Shown here: positions 34,758 through 44,359 of the stretch, in pieces
Numbering within the stretch: position 1 is the stretch's first letter
How the letters are laid out: every line of letters starts with the position of its first letter
Source of the DNA: Microcoleus sp. AS-A8
GTDB taxonomy: Bacteria; Cyanobacteriota; Cyanobacteriia; Cyanobacteriales; Coleofasciculaceae
Reading direction: 5' to 3'
DNA length: 64,000 nucleotides
Assembly (NCBI GenBank): GCA_039962225.1
Contig: JAMPKV010000015.1
Location: 62,001 to 126,000, forward strand
Translations under genes and position numbers: made by a program
Notes under the pieces: model-generated
Databases searched by the model: none
Told to the model about the DNA's origin: nothing
Seen by the model: the letters and a program-made list of their open reading frames with translations, nothing else

Positions 34758-35381
34758 TCAAGCGATTTGCCAAGCCGCCTCAAAGAAGTCGCGTTCACAC
34801 AACATGGCATAACGATACGTTGATTCTACCGATGCCGTAAGCTGAGTATACTGGTCAGTCAAATGCTCTAGCTTCTGCGCCAGTTCCTCAAACTCTGGAT
34901 GGCTATAGGTGCGAATCCAATCCGTATATTGATGAGTTGGAATCCCATCATCAGCCAATTGTTGACCTAAAAAGGCATAGAGACGCATACAGGGAGTCAT
35001 CGCCACCGTAATTAAACTCAATTCACACCCCCAAGCGGTTGCCAGTAAAAAATCCGTATAGCGGCGTGTGGCTGCACCCGGTTCGACTGTTCGCAAGTCC
35101 ACCCCCCAGGTTGCCGCATAACCCTCGTGAAGCTTCAGTTCTTCGAGAACACCCGCAGCAAGACAATGAAAAGTATTAAATTCTTGCCAATCCATCGCCT
35201 TAGCGGCGGCAATACTATAAGCACGAGCGAAAGCTTCTAGAAAAAAGGCATCTTGACCCACATAGTAAGCGAATTTTGTGCGCTCCAGGGTGCCAGTGGC
35301 AATTCCTTGTACAAAAGGGTGTTCCAGACAGGCTTGTGCTAAGTCTTGATTAGACTGCCATAAGTCTTTGCTAATCGTCAT
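34758..35381 (-). CDS. tenA: TenA family thiaminase II
   Basis: A 207-aa all-helical TenA protein that hydrolyses aminopyrimidine products of thiamine breakdown so the pyrimidine can be salvaged. The catalytic cysteine is C131 in VAMTPCMRLY, and E201 in CERDFFEAAW is the conserved acid. YYVGQDAFFLEAFARAY and EELKLHEGYAATWG fit the family. Length is normal. No TPP riboswitch is seen upstream. It is divergent from an HD-domain gene with only 21 bp between the two starts. Confidence 0.92.
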   Translation of the reverse strand: MTISKDLWQSNQDLAQACLEHPFVQGIATGTLERTKFAYYVGQDAFFLEAFARAYSIAAAKAMDWQEFNTFHCLAAGVLEELKLHEGYAATWGVDLRTVEPGAATRRYTDFLLATAWGCELSLITVAMTPCMRLYAFLGQQLADDGIPTHQYTDWIRTYSHPEFEELAQKLEHLTDQYTQLTASVESTYRYAMLCERDFFEAAWQIA

Positions 35382-35402
35382 TGTTAGCTCTTATCACATT
35401 CA

Positions 35403-36101
35403 ATGAAGCCTTTTACCAACACTTTGAAAATCCTAAAATTCCGTTGGGAAACTTTACTCCAACCGTTTGTAGTGGAGACTGAGTTAGAACAAAAAGTATT
35501 TCTTGACTTAGTCACTGCTTACTCTACCACTGAAAGATTCTATCATAACTTAGAGCATATTAATCAAGTATTAGAAATAATTGGACAGATGAAATCGCGT
35601 AGTTTAGATTACATTTCTGTTCAGCTTGCGGCTTGGTTTCATGATGTTATATATGACCCTCAAGCTCCAGATAACGAGGAGAAAAGCGCTGAATACGCAG
35701 AAGCGGCACTCCACTCCTTAAAAATTCATCAAACCATAATTAATCGGGTTAAATACCTTATTGTGACAACCAAAAATCACCAAGCATTACCCACTGATAT
35801 AGACAATCAAATTCTTCTGGATGCTGATTTATCTATCCTTGGTGCAACCAAAGGGGAATATCAGACTTATGCTCAAGCGATTCGTCAAGAATATTCGTGG
35901 ATGGCTGAGGTAGATTATCAGATAGGAAGGCAAAGAGTTTTAACTCAATTTTTGCAGCGAGAAAGACTCTATTTAACTGATTACGCTTACCAAAATTTCG
36001 AGAAACAAGCCAAGCATAATTTGCAACTAGAAGCAAACGATTTATCGTTGAAAATTCAGATAAGTCGCGAGGAAAATGACGAAAATACATCGGTTTTTTA
36101 G
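35403..36101 (+). CDS. HD-domain metal-dependent phosphohydrolase
   Basis: A 232-aa HD-superfamily protein. Metal ligands are visible: H in FYHNLEHI (~47-52), the HD pair in AAWFHDVIYDP (~76-83) and the distal D in ILLDADLSILG (~140). Proteins of this group are predicted phosphohydrolases of nucleotides or similar compounds; none is well characterised. It is divergent from tenA with a 21-bp gap, so both promoters must overlap the coding ends. The family call is sound; the substrate is unknown. Confidence 0.85.
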   Translation: MKPFTNTLKILKFRWETLLQPFVVETELEQKVFLDLVTAYSTTERFYHNLEHINQVLEIIGQMKSRSLDYISVQLAAWFHDVIYDPQAPDNEEKSAEYAEAALHSLKIHQTIINRVKYLIVTTKNHQALPTDIDNQILLDADLSILGATKGEYQTYAQAIRQEYSWMAEVDYQIGRQRVLTQFLQRERLYLTDYAYQNFEKQAKHNLQLEANDLSLKIQISREENDENTSVF

Positions 36102-36314
36102 GGACATCCTTACTTGACTCACCTACAGTACCCCCACTCCAATCTGGTGAAATTCCCATTCTCATCAAAACTGTTCAGCAAGCGATAAGCCTGATAGTAT
36201 GATGGGCTTAGGCAATGCCTCTAATACCCAATCTCCTGGAGATACCTCTCGTAACGGCGTCACTACCCTGCATAATTGAATGGCGAGGCTTTTGTTTCTG
36301 CTTCTTAGTGCTAG

Positions 36315-37280
36315 ATGACTCACCACATTCTTAAAGCTAGCTGTCAAACGGTTCATCTCGGCGGCTTTTCCCATGAGTTGGAACCCGCATTAGTGGTTAA
36401 TTCAGGTGACAGCATCGATGTTGAAACTTACACCGGTTTCTATATTTACGACAAAGCGCCGCCGGAATTTTTGACAGCGGAATTACTAGAAATTTGTCAA
36501 CATTTACCCACAAAACGCAAAGTGGGGCCAGGGCCACACTTGCTCACCGGACCGATTTATGTAAATGGCGCTGAACCAGGGGATGTTCTGGAAGTAAAGC
36601 TGCAAGATATCTCACCCCGTTTACCTATCGGATTCAACGCCATTCGCCCAGGATGGGGAGCCTTACCTGAGCAGTTTACAGAACCCAGGCTACGGTTTAT
36701 CCCCTTGGATTTAGACAAGGGTGTGGCACAATTTCCAAACGGTAGCGGCATATCTATTCCTCTCAAACCCTTCTTTGGTATCCTCGGTGTTGCCACAGAT
36801 GAAACGAACCGTTCTTCGGTTCCTCCCGGAGTTTATGGAGGCAATATTGATAATCGAGAATTGCGAGCGGGTTCAAGCATCTTTTTGCCCATATTTGTCC
36901 CTGGTGCACTATTTTCTATTGGGGACGGACATGCAGCTCAAGGTGATGGCGAAATTAATGTCACCGCGATTGAAACGTCCATGAACGGCACTATCCAGAT
37001 TCGGTTACGTAAGGATTTACAATTGAGCGCTCCCCTGGCAGAAACTCCTACCGATATTATTACTCTTGGGTTTGGTGAAACGCTGGATCAGGCATTTGAA
37101 TGTGCCCTCCAGCAGATGATGACTTTCTTAGAACACTTTGCTGGATTAAGTGCCGAAGAGGCTTATGTTTTGTGTTCTCTTGCGGTGAATTTCCATATTA
37201 CTCAAGTGGTCAATCGTCCTCACAAAGGGGTTCATGGTATGCTTCCTAAGTCCATATTACCGAAGGCGATCGCCCTTTAA
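36315..37280 (+). CDS. acetamidase/formamidase family protein
   Basis: A 321-aa FmdA/AmdA-type amidase expected to release ammonia from formamide, acetamide or a similar amide. Family motifs include GPHLLTGPIYVNGAEPGDVLEV, PFFGILGVA, PPGVYGGNIDNREL and the metal-binding GALFSIGDGHAAQGDGEI. SLAVNFHITQVVN near the end is also typical. It appears complete, with start ATG 36315. The following TauE/SafE gene begins 99 bp downstream, but nothing else ties their functions. Confidence 0.9.
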   Translation: MTHHILKASCQTVHLGGFSHELEPALVVNSGDSIDVETYTGFYIYDKAPPEFLTAELLEICQHLPTKRKVGPGPHLLTGPIYVNGAEPGDVLEVKLQDISPRLPIGFNAIRPGWGALPEQFTEPRLRFIPLDLDKGVAQFPNGSGISIPLKPFFGILGVATDETNRSSVPPGVYGGNIDNRELRAGSSIFLPIFVPGALFSIGDGHAAQGDGEINVTAIETSMNGTIQIRLRKDLQLSAPLAETPTDIITLGFGETLDQAFECALQQMMTFLEHFAGLSAEEAYVLCSLAVNFHITQVVNRPHKGVHGMLPKSILPKAIAL

Positions 37281-37379
37281 TGCGGTACCCGTTAGCGTAA
37301 TCTAGCTAGAACTCAAACTTGACCGAAACCCTCGTATTTATTAGTCGGGAAAATTCCATTATCCAAAATCTACAATCGA

Positions 37380-38195
37380 ATGACGCCAACGACTTTATTA
37401 ATTTTTGCTGGTGGTGGCTTATTTGCGGGAATTCTTGCCGGTTTTTTGGGCATCGGTGGCGGCACAGTACTCGTACCGTTGTTAGTCGCGTTAGGATATC
37501 AGCCTGTTCAAGCAGTTGCTACGAGTAGTCTGTCGATTGTGATTACTGCGATTTCTGGCAGCGTCCAAAACTGGCGAATGGGGTATTTGAGATTGCAGCA
37601 AGTCATAGGCATTGGATTTCCTGCGGTAGTTACCGCGCAAGTGGGTGCCTATCTGGCAGAGTTATTTACTCCCTACGCTTTACTCGTAGCATTTGGGTTA
37701 CTGCTACTTTTGAATATTTACCTGGTTGAACTCCGAAAACGTCTAAGCGCTAGGGAGAAACAGGAACTTCAACAAGTAGCAGGCGAGACACTAATTCAGG
37801 ATACAGGAATCAAAGCCACTATTTCCCGAATTATCACCGGCAGTACGGCAGGTGTATTGGCAGGTTTGTTTGGAGTCGGTGGCGGTGTAATTATGGTGCC
37901 ACTGCAAATTTTGCTGTTGGGGGAAAGGATTAAAACGGCAATTCAGACGAGTTTGGGTGTCATTATCATTACAGCCGTTTCAGCTACTATCGGGCACGCC
38001 TTTCGAGGAAATGTTTTGTGGGTTGAAGGGTTACTTTTGGGTACAGGCGGTTTATTGGGAGCGCAAATTAGTACGCGCATTTTACCCAAGTTATCCGATC
38101 GGATCGTGAGTTTGGCATTTCGTTCGCTGTTAGCTATTCTTTCAATTTACGTTTTCTGGCAAGCGTGGCAAAACTATAACGGTGTCAAGCTTTGA
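37380..38195 (+). CDS. TauE/SafE (TSUP) family membrane exporter
   Basis: A 271-aa membrane protein with two repeated four-helix halves. GILAGFLGIGGGTVLVPLL near residue 18 and GVLAGLFGVGGGVIMVPL near 158 are the duplicated TSUP signature, each followed by ATSSLSIV / QTSLGVII. The family moves sulfite, sulfonates or other organic anions. The central linker is charged and cytosolic. The gene is intact and likely expressed alone or together with the acetamidase gene upstream. Confidence 0.9.
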   Translation: MTPTTLLIFAGGGLFAGILAGFLGIGGGTVLVPLLVALGYQPVQAVATSSLSIVITAISGSVQNWRMGYLRLQQVIGIGFPAVVTAQVGAYLAELFTPYALLVAFGLLLLLNIYLVELRKRLSAREKQELQQVAGETLIQDTGIKATISRIITGSTAGVLAGLFGVGGGVIMVPLQILLLGERIKTAIQTSLGVIIITAVSATIGHAFRGNVLWVEGLLLGTGGLLGAQISTRILPKLSDRIVSLAFRSLLAILSIYVFWQAWQNYNGVKL

Positions 38196-38269
38196 CTCTA
38201 GGATAATTTTTACTATTACTCTTTTATTCCAAGTAGAGAGCCAAAGCTTGCTCACCTATCAGGAAATCC

Positions 38270-39228
38270 CTAAGTGCTTTTTAAGAAATTGTCCTGATCC
38301 AACTGATGCTTCTGAGCTAGCAGTTCTATAATTACCTGATGAAGGCTCTCTGCCCATTTGTTCCAATTCAATCGTGCGTCATATTCCTCTCTGGAGGAGC
38401 GCACTAAGTTCTCGTAGTGGGTGCTATCAGAGAAATTTTCTACAATTATATTCGCGTAATCGTCGCCACCAGCGGCAAGGGGTAACCTATAACCATTCTT
38501 CCCGTTGCTAATAATAGTAGAAATTCCGCAAATATCGGTTGTGAGTACGGGAAGTCCAAAAGCGTTCGCCTCACAAAGTACGATTGGGGAACAATCGCCG
38601 CGAGTAGGAAGAATGAAAAAATTCGATTTCAAAAAAAGTTCGTCGAGTTGTTTCCGCTGTTCGGGAATATTTTTATTCAAAAAAGGGATGACTGTGAGCT
38701 TGTCATGTTTAATTTCAGCAGGGGGTACACAACCAACAAGTACTAACTCGGCATCAATCCCTTGATTGCACAGAGAAATTAAAGTTTGAAAGGCAATATC
38801 TCCCCCTTTCCTGTGCCAATCTTTGCCCACAAATAACAAACGACAAGAAGACATTTGTTTTTTTGATAGAAATCTCCTCAGCTAGAGGAGGATTATCTAA
38901 ATTGGCCCCAAAAGGAAGCACAACAACATTATCAGCATCAGCCTGGTAATCCGAAATAGCGGAATCAGCAGCCCATTTTGAGCAATATACTATTTTACTT
39001 GCCTTGGAAATGGCAGTTAATTCTTGTTTTTCTAACCATTCAGCCTCTTGTTGATCTAAATTCAAAGGATAATATTTTTGATACAGCTTAAACGTTGCAT
39101 CCGATAGATAAATAATCGGAATATTAGTTGCAAAAAAAATAATTCTGCCGCAGCGACTGGAGCTAAAATTACATCAACTGACGTTTTATTTAGCTTTGTA
39201 TGGCCTAGAGAAGCAATTTTTTCCACTT
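38270..39228 (-). pseudogene. decayed family 4 glycosyltransferase
   Basis: Three blocks in different frames together make a GT4 enzyme lacking its first ~70 residues. Block 1 (about 39228-39135) reads VEKIASLGHTKLNKTSVDVI. Block 2 (to about 38860) reads IPIIYLSDATFKLYQKYYPL and KIVYCSKWAADSAI. Block 3 (38854-38270) holds LLFVGKDWHRKGGDIAF and the donor motif PIVLCEANAFGLPVL. The breaks fall on an 8-A run near 39133 and a 7-T run near 38865. An in-frame TAA precedes block 1. The missing N-terminus argues for true decay, although homopolymer sequencing errors could explain the two frameshifts. Confidence 0.75.
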
Positions 39229-39548
39229 TTTAACGTAAGGAGAAGAACCCATTTTTAAAGGATGGTTATTTTGCCCAACTCGACTCTCCAAACTCTATCT
39301 TAAAAATAAAAAAATGCAACAATGTTGCCATTGTTACACTTAGCCTAACTCTCTGTTCAGAGAATTAAAAATTACGTAAAATACTGATTTTCCATTAGAC
39401 TCAGCCCGACAACTACAGAACTCCTCGTGGTCAACTTTAGTTGAGTGGCTGCCTTTACATTCCCCACCCTACAAAGGCATCACTGGTAACTGGTCAGTCG
39501 TCACTGCTTCAATTGCTAAAGTCAGAGGGAGTACCTTACCCTAATTTT
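39229..39548. other. intergenic region, GT remnant to DUF2382 gene
   Basis: 320 bp in which I see no gene. It probably includes the lost 5' end of the glycosyltransferase and AT-rich filler. An A-rich stretch, AAAAATAAAAAAATGC, is at 39302. No hairpin terminator stands out. Confidence 0.35.
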
Positions 39549-40496
39549 TTAGCGTATAGAGCAACGGTCAAACATGTTTTGGTAAGTTTTCTGAAGTTCT
39601 GCGTTTTCCACTGTCAATTCCACGCGAACTTTTACGCACCCATGCCGCTTTTGCAGTGCGATTGCCTCTAACAGATTACTGGCGGCTCTAGGAGAGACAA
39701 ATTCACCGATAACTTGATCACCCTTTTCAGGCTCATGACGAGACTCTTTCTGATGAGGAATCTCAGAACTCGAAGGATTGGTCAGTTCAACACCGGTAAC
39801 TTCCCCCTTACTTAAGTCAATGGCTGCAAGCCTTTTAGTCTCTGCTCCGACTTGCTCAATAATTAATATCTCGCGTTGAATAGGGACTTCGATAATGTGA
39901 GTTTCGATTTCTTTGCGAACCACCACTTCGCCAACTTTTTGCTTGCGGCGGTTGACTACGATCCGTTCTTCTAGCAAACGAACGAGCTCTTCTTCCACTA
40001 CATTTGAGCTATCATCTAATTCTGTCACGTCTTCAGTGGCTACTTCTGTTGGCATTGCTGTTTCCGAAGACGGAGTTTCTAGGGAATCTGTTTCACGAAG
40101 TTCCTGAGACTGAAAATCCCTTGGGGTTTCCTCAGTTAGGGAGAGATTTGCAGAGCTTCCTGGAATTTCTGCTACTTGCTTATTATGCATCGAATATAGA
40201 GGAAGTTCCTCAAGTTCTACAGGGGTGATATCTACAAAAAGTAAGCGGTGTACAGCATCAACTTTCTCAATATATTTACTACTGAGTAAATATATTTGCG
40301 GATTGGCTTGAGCTTCCGCTTTAGACATAAGCACATTCAGATGATAGCTTTTATCTAAGAAGATATCTGTAACTCGCCCTACTAATTGGCCTTGCATGTT
40401 GATGACAGCAAAGCCTTTCAGCTTGTTTTTCAGCTTTTCCAATAAATCTTTAATTCGAGTTTTGTTTTTGGTAGAGACAGGATTATTGGCAACCAT
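39549..40496 (-). CDS. PRC-barrel / DUF2382 domain protein
   Basis: A 315-aa protein with an N-terminal PRC-barrel-like domain (LKGFAVINMQGQLVGRVTDIFLD) and a C-terminal DUF2382 domain (VRLLEERIVVNRRKQKVGEVVVRKEIE read in parts, then VPIQREILIIEQ). The middle, residues ~110-175, is acidic and low-complexity. DUF2382 proteins are stress-associated in several bacteria, but their biochemistry is unknown. A paralogue of the same architecture lies 178 bp upstream on the same strand, so the two may be co-regulated. The C-terminus (TVENAELQKTYQNMFDR) is unlike the paralogue's. Confidence 0.85.
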   Translation of the reverse strand: MVANNPVSTKNKTRIKDLLEKLKNKLKGFAVINMQGQLVGRVTDIFLDKSYHLNVLMSKAEAQANPQIYLLSSKYIEKVDAVHRLLFVDITPVELEELPLYSMHNKQVAEIPGSSANLSLTEETPRDFQSQELRETDSLETPSSETAMPTEVATEDVTELDDSSNVVEEELVRLLEERIVVNRRKQKVGEVVVRKEIETHIIEVPIQREILIIEQVGAETKRLAAIDLSKGEVTGVELTNPSSSEIPHQKESRHEPEKGDQVIGEFVSPRAASNLLEAIALQKRHGCVKVRVELTVENAELQKTYQNMFDRCSIR

Positions 40497-40673
40497 TTTT
40501 CTCTCCTAATTTATTGTCTGGATTAAAATACTCTTTTTATAGACAGCTTATAGACAGCAGGTAGAGCCAGCTAAATTGCCCGCTCTACCTGTCACTGTTA
40601 TAAGTGATTCTTCGCTGATTCAATGATCAGCCTTGTTGTCAAAAGCGGCTTCAGACTACTAGACGTTAAAAGC

Positions 40674-41525
40674 CTACTTACGTTTGTTAATGGCAGGATT
40701 GCCATCAACATCAATGTCTAACTCTTCACGGCGAATCGTTTCTGTTGCATCTACCGTGTCGCGCTCAATTTCTTTCCGAATACTAACTTCTTCACGTACA
40801 AAGGCTTTCTTTTGAATGTCAGCCGTTTCTTCGTACACTTCCATGCGAGCCACTTCACCTTCGCGGAAATCTACCTCTCCAGGCGTAACTTCTCTGGTGT
40901 CGGTAGGGTTGGTGCGCTCAATAATGACCCGTTCTTTTTCGATGGGAACAGATACTCTGGCTGTTTCAGTTTCAACATGCTTACCTACTGTAACTTCACC
41001 CGTCTTTTGACGCTGTTTGCTGGTCAGTAAGCGCTCTTCATACAGCTTGATTTTTTGATGATTTTGCTCATCTGTATCGTAGAGTGAGCGATCATGCTCA
41101 TAGTTGTAGGTGTTACGGTCGTAGGTAGAGCTAGGAACCTGAGCCGTCGTTGCCGTTGTGGCAGTTGCTGTGGGTCGGTAAATCCCTCTGACTCGTTCTT
41201 CATAGTCGTAGTCAACGGTCATGTTGTCGTTGTACTCTGGTAACCGTTCAACTTGGTCTTTGGTCAAGCCTGTAATGTAAACACGGCGACGATCATAATC
41301 CATCCGCACGCGACCAATGGGAACCAAAACTTTCTTACCAAACACCCAGACGCCTGTGTCAATTACGAGATAGCGAAAACGACCTGTTTCATCAACAAGC
41401 GCGTCATAAATGCCACCCACTTTTTCATCGGTAGCGCTATAGACTTCATATCCTTTGATGTCATCGCCACCAAAAATTTCTTGCTTATAGTTAGGATAAG
41501 CATCTGCAAGTTTCACAAGAGCCAT
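40674..41525 (-). CDS. PRC-barrel / DUF2382 domain protein
   Basis: A 283-aa protein. Residues ~20-100 form a PRC barrel (DDIKGYEVYSATDEKVGGIYDALVDE in parts, VLVPIGRVRMDYDRRRVYI). A Thr/Ala/Tyr-rich linker follows, then DUF2382 (IKLYEERLLTSKQRQKTGE, VSVPIEKERVIIER, AFVREEVSIRKEIE). The C-terminus is strongly charged. Proteins of this class are associated with desiccation, osmotic or oxidative stress in some bacteria; no enzyme activity is known. It is the upstream member of two tandem paralogues. Confidence 0.88.
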   Translation of the reverse strand: MALVKLADAYPNYKQEIFGGDDIKGYEVYSATDEKVGGIYDALVDETGRFRYLVIDTGVWVFGKKVLVPIGRVRMDYDRRRVYITGLTKDQVERLPEYNDNMTVDYDYEERVRGIYRPTATATTATTAQVPSSTYDRNTYNYEHDRSLYDTDEQNHQKIKLYEERLLTSKQRQKTGEVTVGKHVETETARVSVPIEKERVIIERTNPTDTREVTPGEVDFREGEVARMEVYEETADIQKKAFVREEVSIRKEIERDTVDATETIRREELDIDVDGNPAINKRK

Positions 41526-41827
41526 TCGTTTAATTCTCCTAAATTTGTTTTGTATTAATCACTCACTTCAATAGATTAGATAAATTTGCTCTTTTTTATC
41601 ATCATACTAAGGGTATAGAATTGGAATTGGGTTGGATTAAGCTTTCAATAAAACCAATGTAAAGTTAATTGATGCCGAAAATAATTGAGGCGTACTAAAA
41701 GTCAGCTCACCTTGCTCTTTACAGCGCTTTACTAACAGATTGCCATATTTCTGAGTTGAGAAATCATAGCTTAAATTTAATTTCATCTCCCTAAGGATTG
41801 GTATAGATGTAATAAAATATTCATCGG

Positions 41828-42000
41828 TTGGTAGAGGAAGTAGAAAAATTGACAGTTTTAATCGAAAGAACACAGCGTTTGGCGTTACCCAAAAAGCCAT
41901 ACTTTACAGAATATGTAGAAAAAATAAGTACATTGAACAGCGCTGACTTGAAAAAATTTTCCTTCCTCCTCTACCGGGCACCCCAGAGTGAAGATGTCTA
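41828..42000 (+). CDS. possible small protein or gene remnant
   Basis: A frame open from a stop at 41813 reads LVEEVEKLTVLIERTQRL, then PYFTEYVEKISTLNSADLKK. It ends with a TAA at 41998-42000, overlapping the first codons of the aldolase gene. It has only a TTG as a plausible start, with no close ribosome site. The amphipathic composition looks coding. It could be the 3' end of a decayed gene or a short leader. The rest of 41526-41993 shows nothing else I can support; a minus-strand frame at 41637-41900 has no recognisable features. Confidence 0.3.
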
Positions 42001-42638
42001 ATCAATTTTGGTTAACTTTGTTGCAGCAACATCGGTTTATTGCTGTGATTCGATCGCCTTGGCTATCACTCGGTCATAAAATGGCTCAGGCGGTAGCGCT
42101 GGGGGGGTTATCGCTGATTGAAATTACCTGGAATAGCGAACGAGCCCCTGAACTGATCAGCCTACTCCGCACGGAGTTACCGCACTGTATCATCGGCACG
42201 GGCACGTTATTAAACTTGGAGCAGTTAGAACAGGCGATTGAGGCGGGTGCACAGTTTCTGTTCACGCCCCACGTTAATCTGAGTTTAATTGCCGCCGCCG
42301 TTAAGGCCGGTGTCCCCATCGTACCGGGTGCTTTGACTCCGACAGAAATTGTCACCGCTTGGGAGGCAGGTGCTAGCTGCATTAAGGTATTTCCCATTCA
42401 GGCGGTGGGTGGAGCCAGTTATATCAAGGCTTTACAAGGGCCACTGGGTAATATTCCTTTAATTCCCACTGGCGGAGTCTCGCTGGAAAATGCACAGGAG
42501 TTTCTCAAAGCTGGAGCGATTGCCGTGGGGCTTTCCGGCGAGTTATTTCCCAAAGCGCTGATAGCTACAGAAGATTGGAAAGCGATCGCGCAACGCGCCA
42601 GAACTCTCAGGGAACACTTAGCGATTCCAGCGAAATAG
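41994..42638 (+). CDS. eda: KDPG/KHG aldolase family protein
   Basis: A 214-aa TIM-barrel aldolase of the 2-keto-3-deoxy-6-phosphogluconate / 4-hydroxy-2-oxoglutarate type. IEITWNSE carries the conserved glutamate, GTGTLL and FLFTPHVNL follow, and CIKVFPIQAVGGASYIKAL holds the Schiff-base lysine. Later motifs are GPLGNIPLIPTGGVS. It yields pyruvate plus glyceraldehyde-3-phosphate or glyoxylate. ATG 41994 is used; a GTG 6 bp earlier is possible. In cyanobacteria this enzyme supports an Entner-Doudoroff-type route; no edd gene is nearby. Confidence 0.93.
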   Translation: MSNQFWLTLLQQHRFIAVIRSPWLSLGHKMAQAVALGGLSLIEITWNSERAPELISLLRTELPHCIIGTGTLLNLEQLEQAIEAGAQFLFTPHVNLSLIAAAVKAGVPIVPGALTPTEIVTAWEAGASCIKVFPIQAVGGASYIKALQGPLGNIPLIPTGGVSLENAQEFLKAGAIAVGLSGELFPKALIATEDWKAIAQRARTLREHLAIPAK

Positions 42639-42736
42639 CACCAGAACGAGTCAACGATAAAATACGCACAACTTTTGATAGCCTCATTTCTAGGCCGTTG
42701 CGCCTCATCTACCTTGACTCAAGACGTGCAAAATCC

Positions 42737-43249
42737 ATGAAAAGCCTCATCTCCCCCCACTGGCTCCGTCGCTGTGGAACCGTCTTAGCGGGTGCAGCCA
42801 TGACTCTAACCGCTTTAGGTGTTTGGGTAACACCCCTTCTCTCCAATCCCCTGAGAGAGAGTATTGCGACAAAAATGATGGAGCTGCAAACTTCCAAGGA
42901 ACGCTGGATTCAAATTGATTTGAAAAACCAACGGTTGATTGCTTGGGAGGGAGGAAACCAAGTTTATGCGCTCGTCATCTCCACAGGCAAAAACACCACC
43001 CCGACTCGCCCTGGTATTTTTACCATTCAAACCAAGTTACCCAAGAGCCGCATGAGAGGAGCTAATTATGACGTTCCCAATGTGCCTTATGTCATGTTTT
43101 ACGAGGGAAACTACGCCATCCACGGAGCCTACTGGCATCGTCAATTTGGGACGCCCGTCAGCCATGGTTGCGTGAATGTTGCTGTGAATCACGCCCGTTG
43201 GTTGTTTGATTGGGCATCGGTGGGAACGCCAGTGGTGATTAATCACTAG
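42737..43249 (+). CDS. L,D-transpeptidase (YkuD), exported
   Basis: A 170-aa protein when started at ATG 42737, which places a signal peptide (RRCGTVLAGAAMTLTALGVWV) at the N-terminus. An in-frame start 162 bp upstream would bury it. The catalytic YkuD core follows: IDLKNQRLIAWEGGN, STGKNTTPTRPGIF, AIHGAYWHRQFGTPVSHGCV with the active-site cysteine. The enzyme makes 3-3 cross-links in peptidoglycan or anchors proteins. It begins 98 bp after the aldolase gene on the same strand. Complete and probably active. Confidence 0.9.
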   Translation: MKSLISPHWLRRCGTVLAGAAMTLTALGVWVTPLLSNPLRESIATKMMELQTSKERWIQIDLKNQRLIAWEGGNQVYALVISTGKNTTPTRPGIFTIQTKLPKSRMRGANYDVPNVPYVMFYEGNYAIHGAYWHRQFGTPVSHGCVNVAVNHARWLFDWASVGTPVVINH

Positions 43250-43362
43250 ATACAGAAATGTTGATTACATTAAGGCTTGATGAATATCAGCGATCGCAAT
43301 TCTCTCCCTTGTGCAATTTCAGTAGGTATCGTGTTGCTCGCCCCATGTCTCCCGATGACTTC

Positions 43363-44235
43363 TTATCTGGCTTGCATCCAAGCAATACACTTTTGTAGTT
43401 GATGGCGCATGGTTTCTGCATCAGTATGGTAGCGGCGACCATGACCCGGTAATACCCACTCAAATGAATAGTGAGTTAACTTTTGCATGGATTTGATCTG
43501 TTCAGACCAGGCATACCAACAGAAATCACGGAAGGCAATGAGCTGATTTAATTGTTCATCCCAAGCCAGATGGTCGCCCGTGAACAAAAACTTATGATTG
43601 TGCAATAAAACGGTGTGACCTTTGCTGTGACCAGGAACGGGGATAATCAACAAATCGGGCGCTAATTGAACGGTTTCCGAACCCGTCAGTTGAATTTCTA
43701 CATCACGAGTGCTGCTGGTAATATCATCGCTGTGCAGGATTCTTTTGCAGCCAAAATGCTCAGCATACTTCTGATGATCCGCAACATCATCCCGATGCGT
43801 CAGGTACATATAATGAATTCCACCCATGTCTTCTAAGCGCTTGACTAATGGTGAGGCAAAGCGAGGTGAATCCACTAAAACATTGCCTTCGGGGTGTTGA
43901 ATAAAGTAGCTGGTAGCGGCGTAGGAACTCTCGGAGTGGTAGCCGCAATGGTAGACATTATCCGCCACGAGGATGGGGAAACTCTGATGAGCGGTTTTGA
44001 TATCTTTCGGCGTTTCAACGGTACCAATTGAGGAGGTCGGACAAGATAATAGAGCTTGGAGCGATCGCAACCGTTCAGCTTCTGATGTCGGTTGATGATA
44101 CACCACAGACTGCTCCCCCGCCTCCTGAAACACTTCCGGAACCATCCATCGGCAAGTATCACAATCAATACAGGTGCTATCGACGTAAAAGTCACCGCTG
44201 ACGTTTTGAGAGCGGCGTTGATTTAGATGAGCCAT
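43363..44235 (-). CDS. ferredoxin-like / metallo-beta-lactamase fusion
   Basis: A 290-aa protein. The first ~75 residues form a cluster-binding domain with C22, C25, C28 (CIDCDTCRW) and a later SCPTSSIG, as in ferredoxins. From residue ~95 an MBL fold follows, with THRDDVADH replacing the classical HxHxDH, then PGHSKGHTVLL and FTGDHLAWD and a final LPGHGRRYH. The variant first motif changes the metal ligands, so hydrolysis may be altered. The pairing suggests redox control of the hydrolase. Such fusions occur in plants and cyanobacteria; the substrate is unknown. Confidence 0.88.
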   Translation of the reverse strand: MAHLNQRRSQNVSGDFYVDSTCIDCDTCRWMVPEVFQEAGEQSVVYHQPTSEAERLRSLQALLSCPTSSIGTVETPKDIKTAHQSFPILVADNVYHCGYHSESSYAATSYFIQHPEGNVLVDSPRFASPLVKRLEDMGGIHYMYLTHRDDVADHQKYAEHFGCKRILHSDDITSSTRDVEIQLTGSETVQLAPDLLIIPVPGHSKGHTVLLHNHKFLFTGDHLAWDEQLNQLIAFRDFCWYAWSEQIKSMQKLTHYSFEWVLPGHGRRYHTDAETMRHQLQKCIAWMQAR

Positions 44236-44359
44236 TTTTTAAACGCTGTTCAATTTAACCCTGTCTCTAAATCATACTCATTACGACTATGCTTTGTGTG
44301 CGACAAGGGAGCTGAAACAGCAAATCTACCCACAGGGGTATAAGCGACACACCCTTCCT

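Noticed and set aside
41637-41900. 87-aa minus-strand frame
   Set aside because: No recognisable motif and antisense to a more coding-like plus frame.
42575-42736. N-terminal extension of the L,D-transpeptidase
   Set aside because: Overlaps the aldolase gene and would bury the signal peptide; ATG 42737 is the sensible start.
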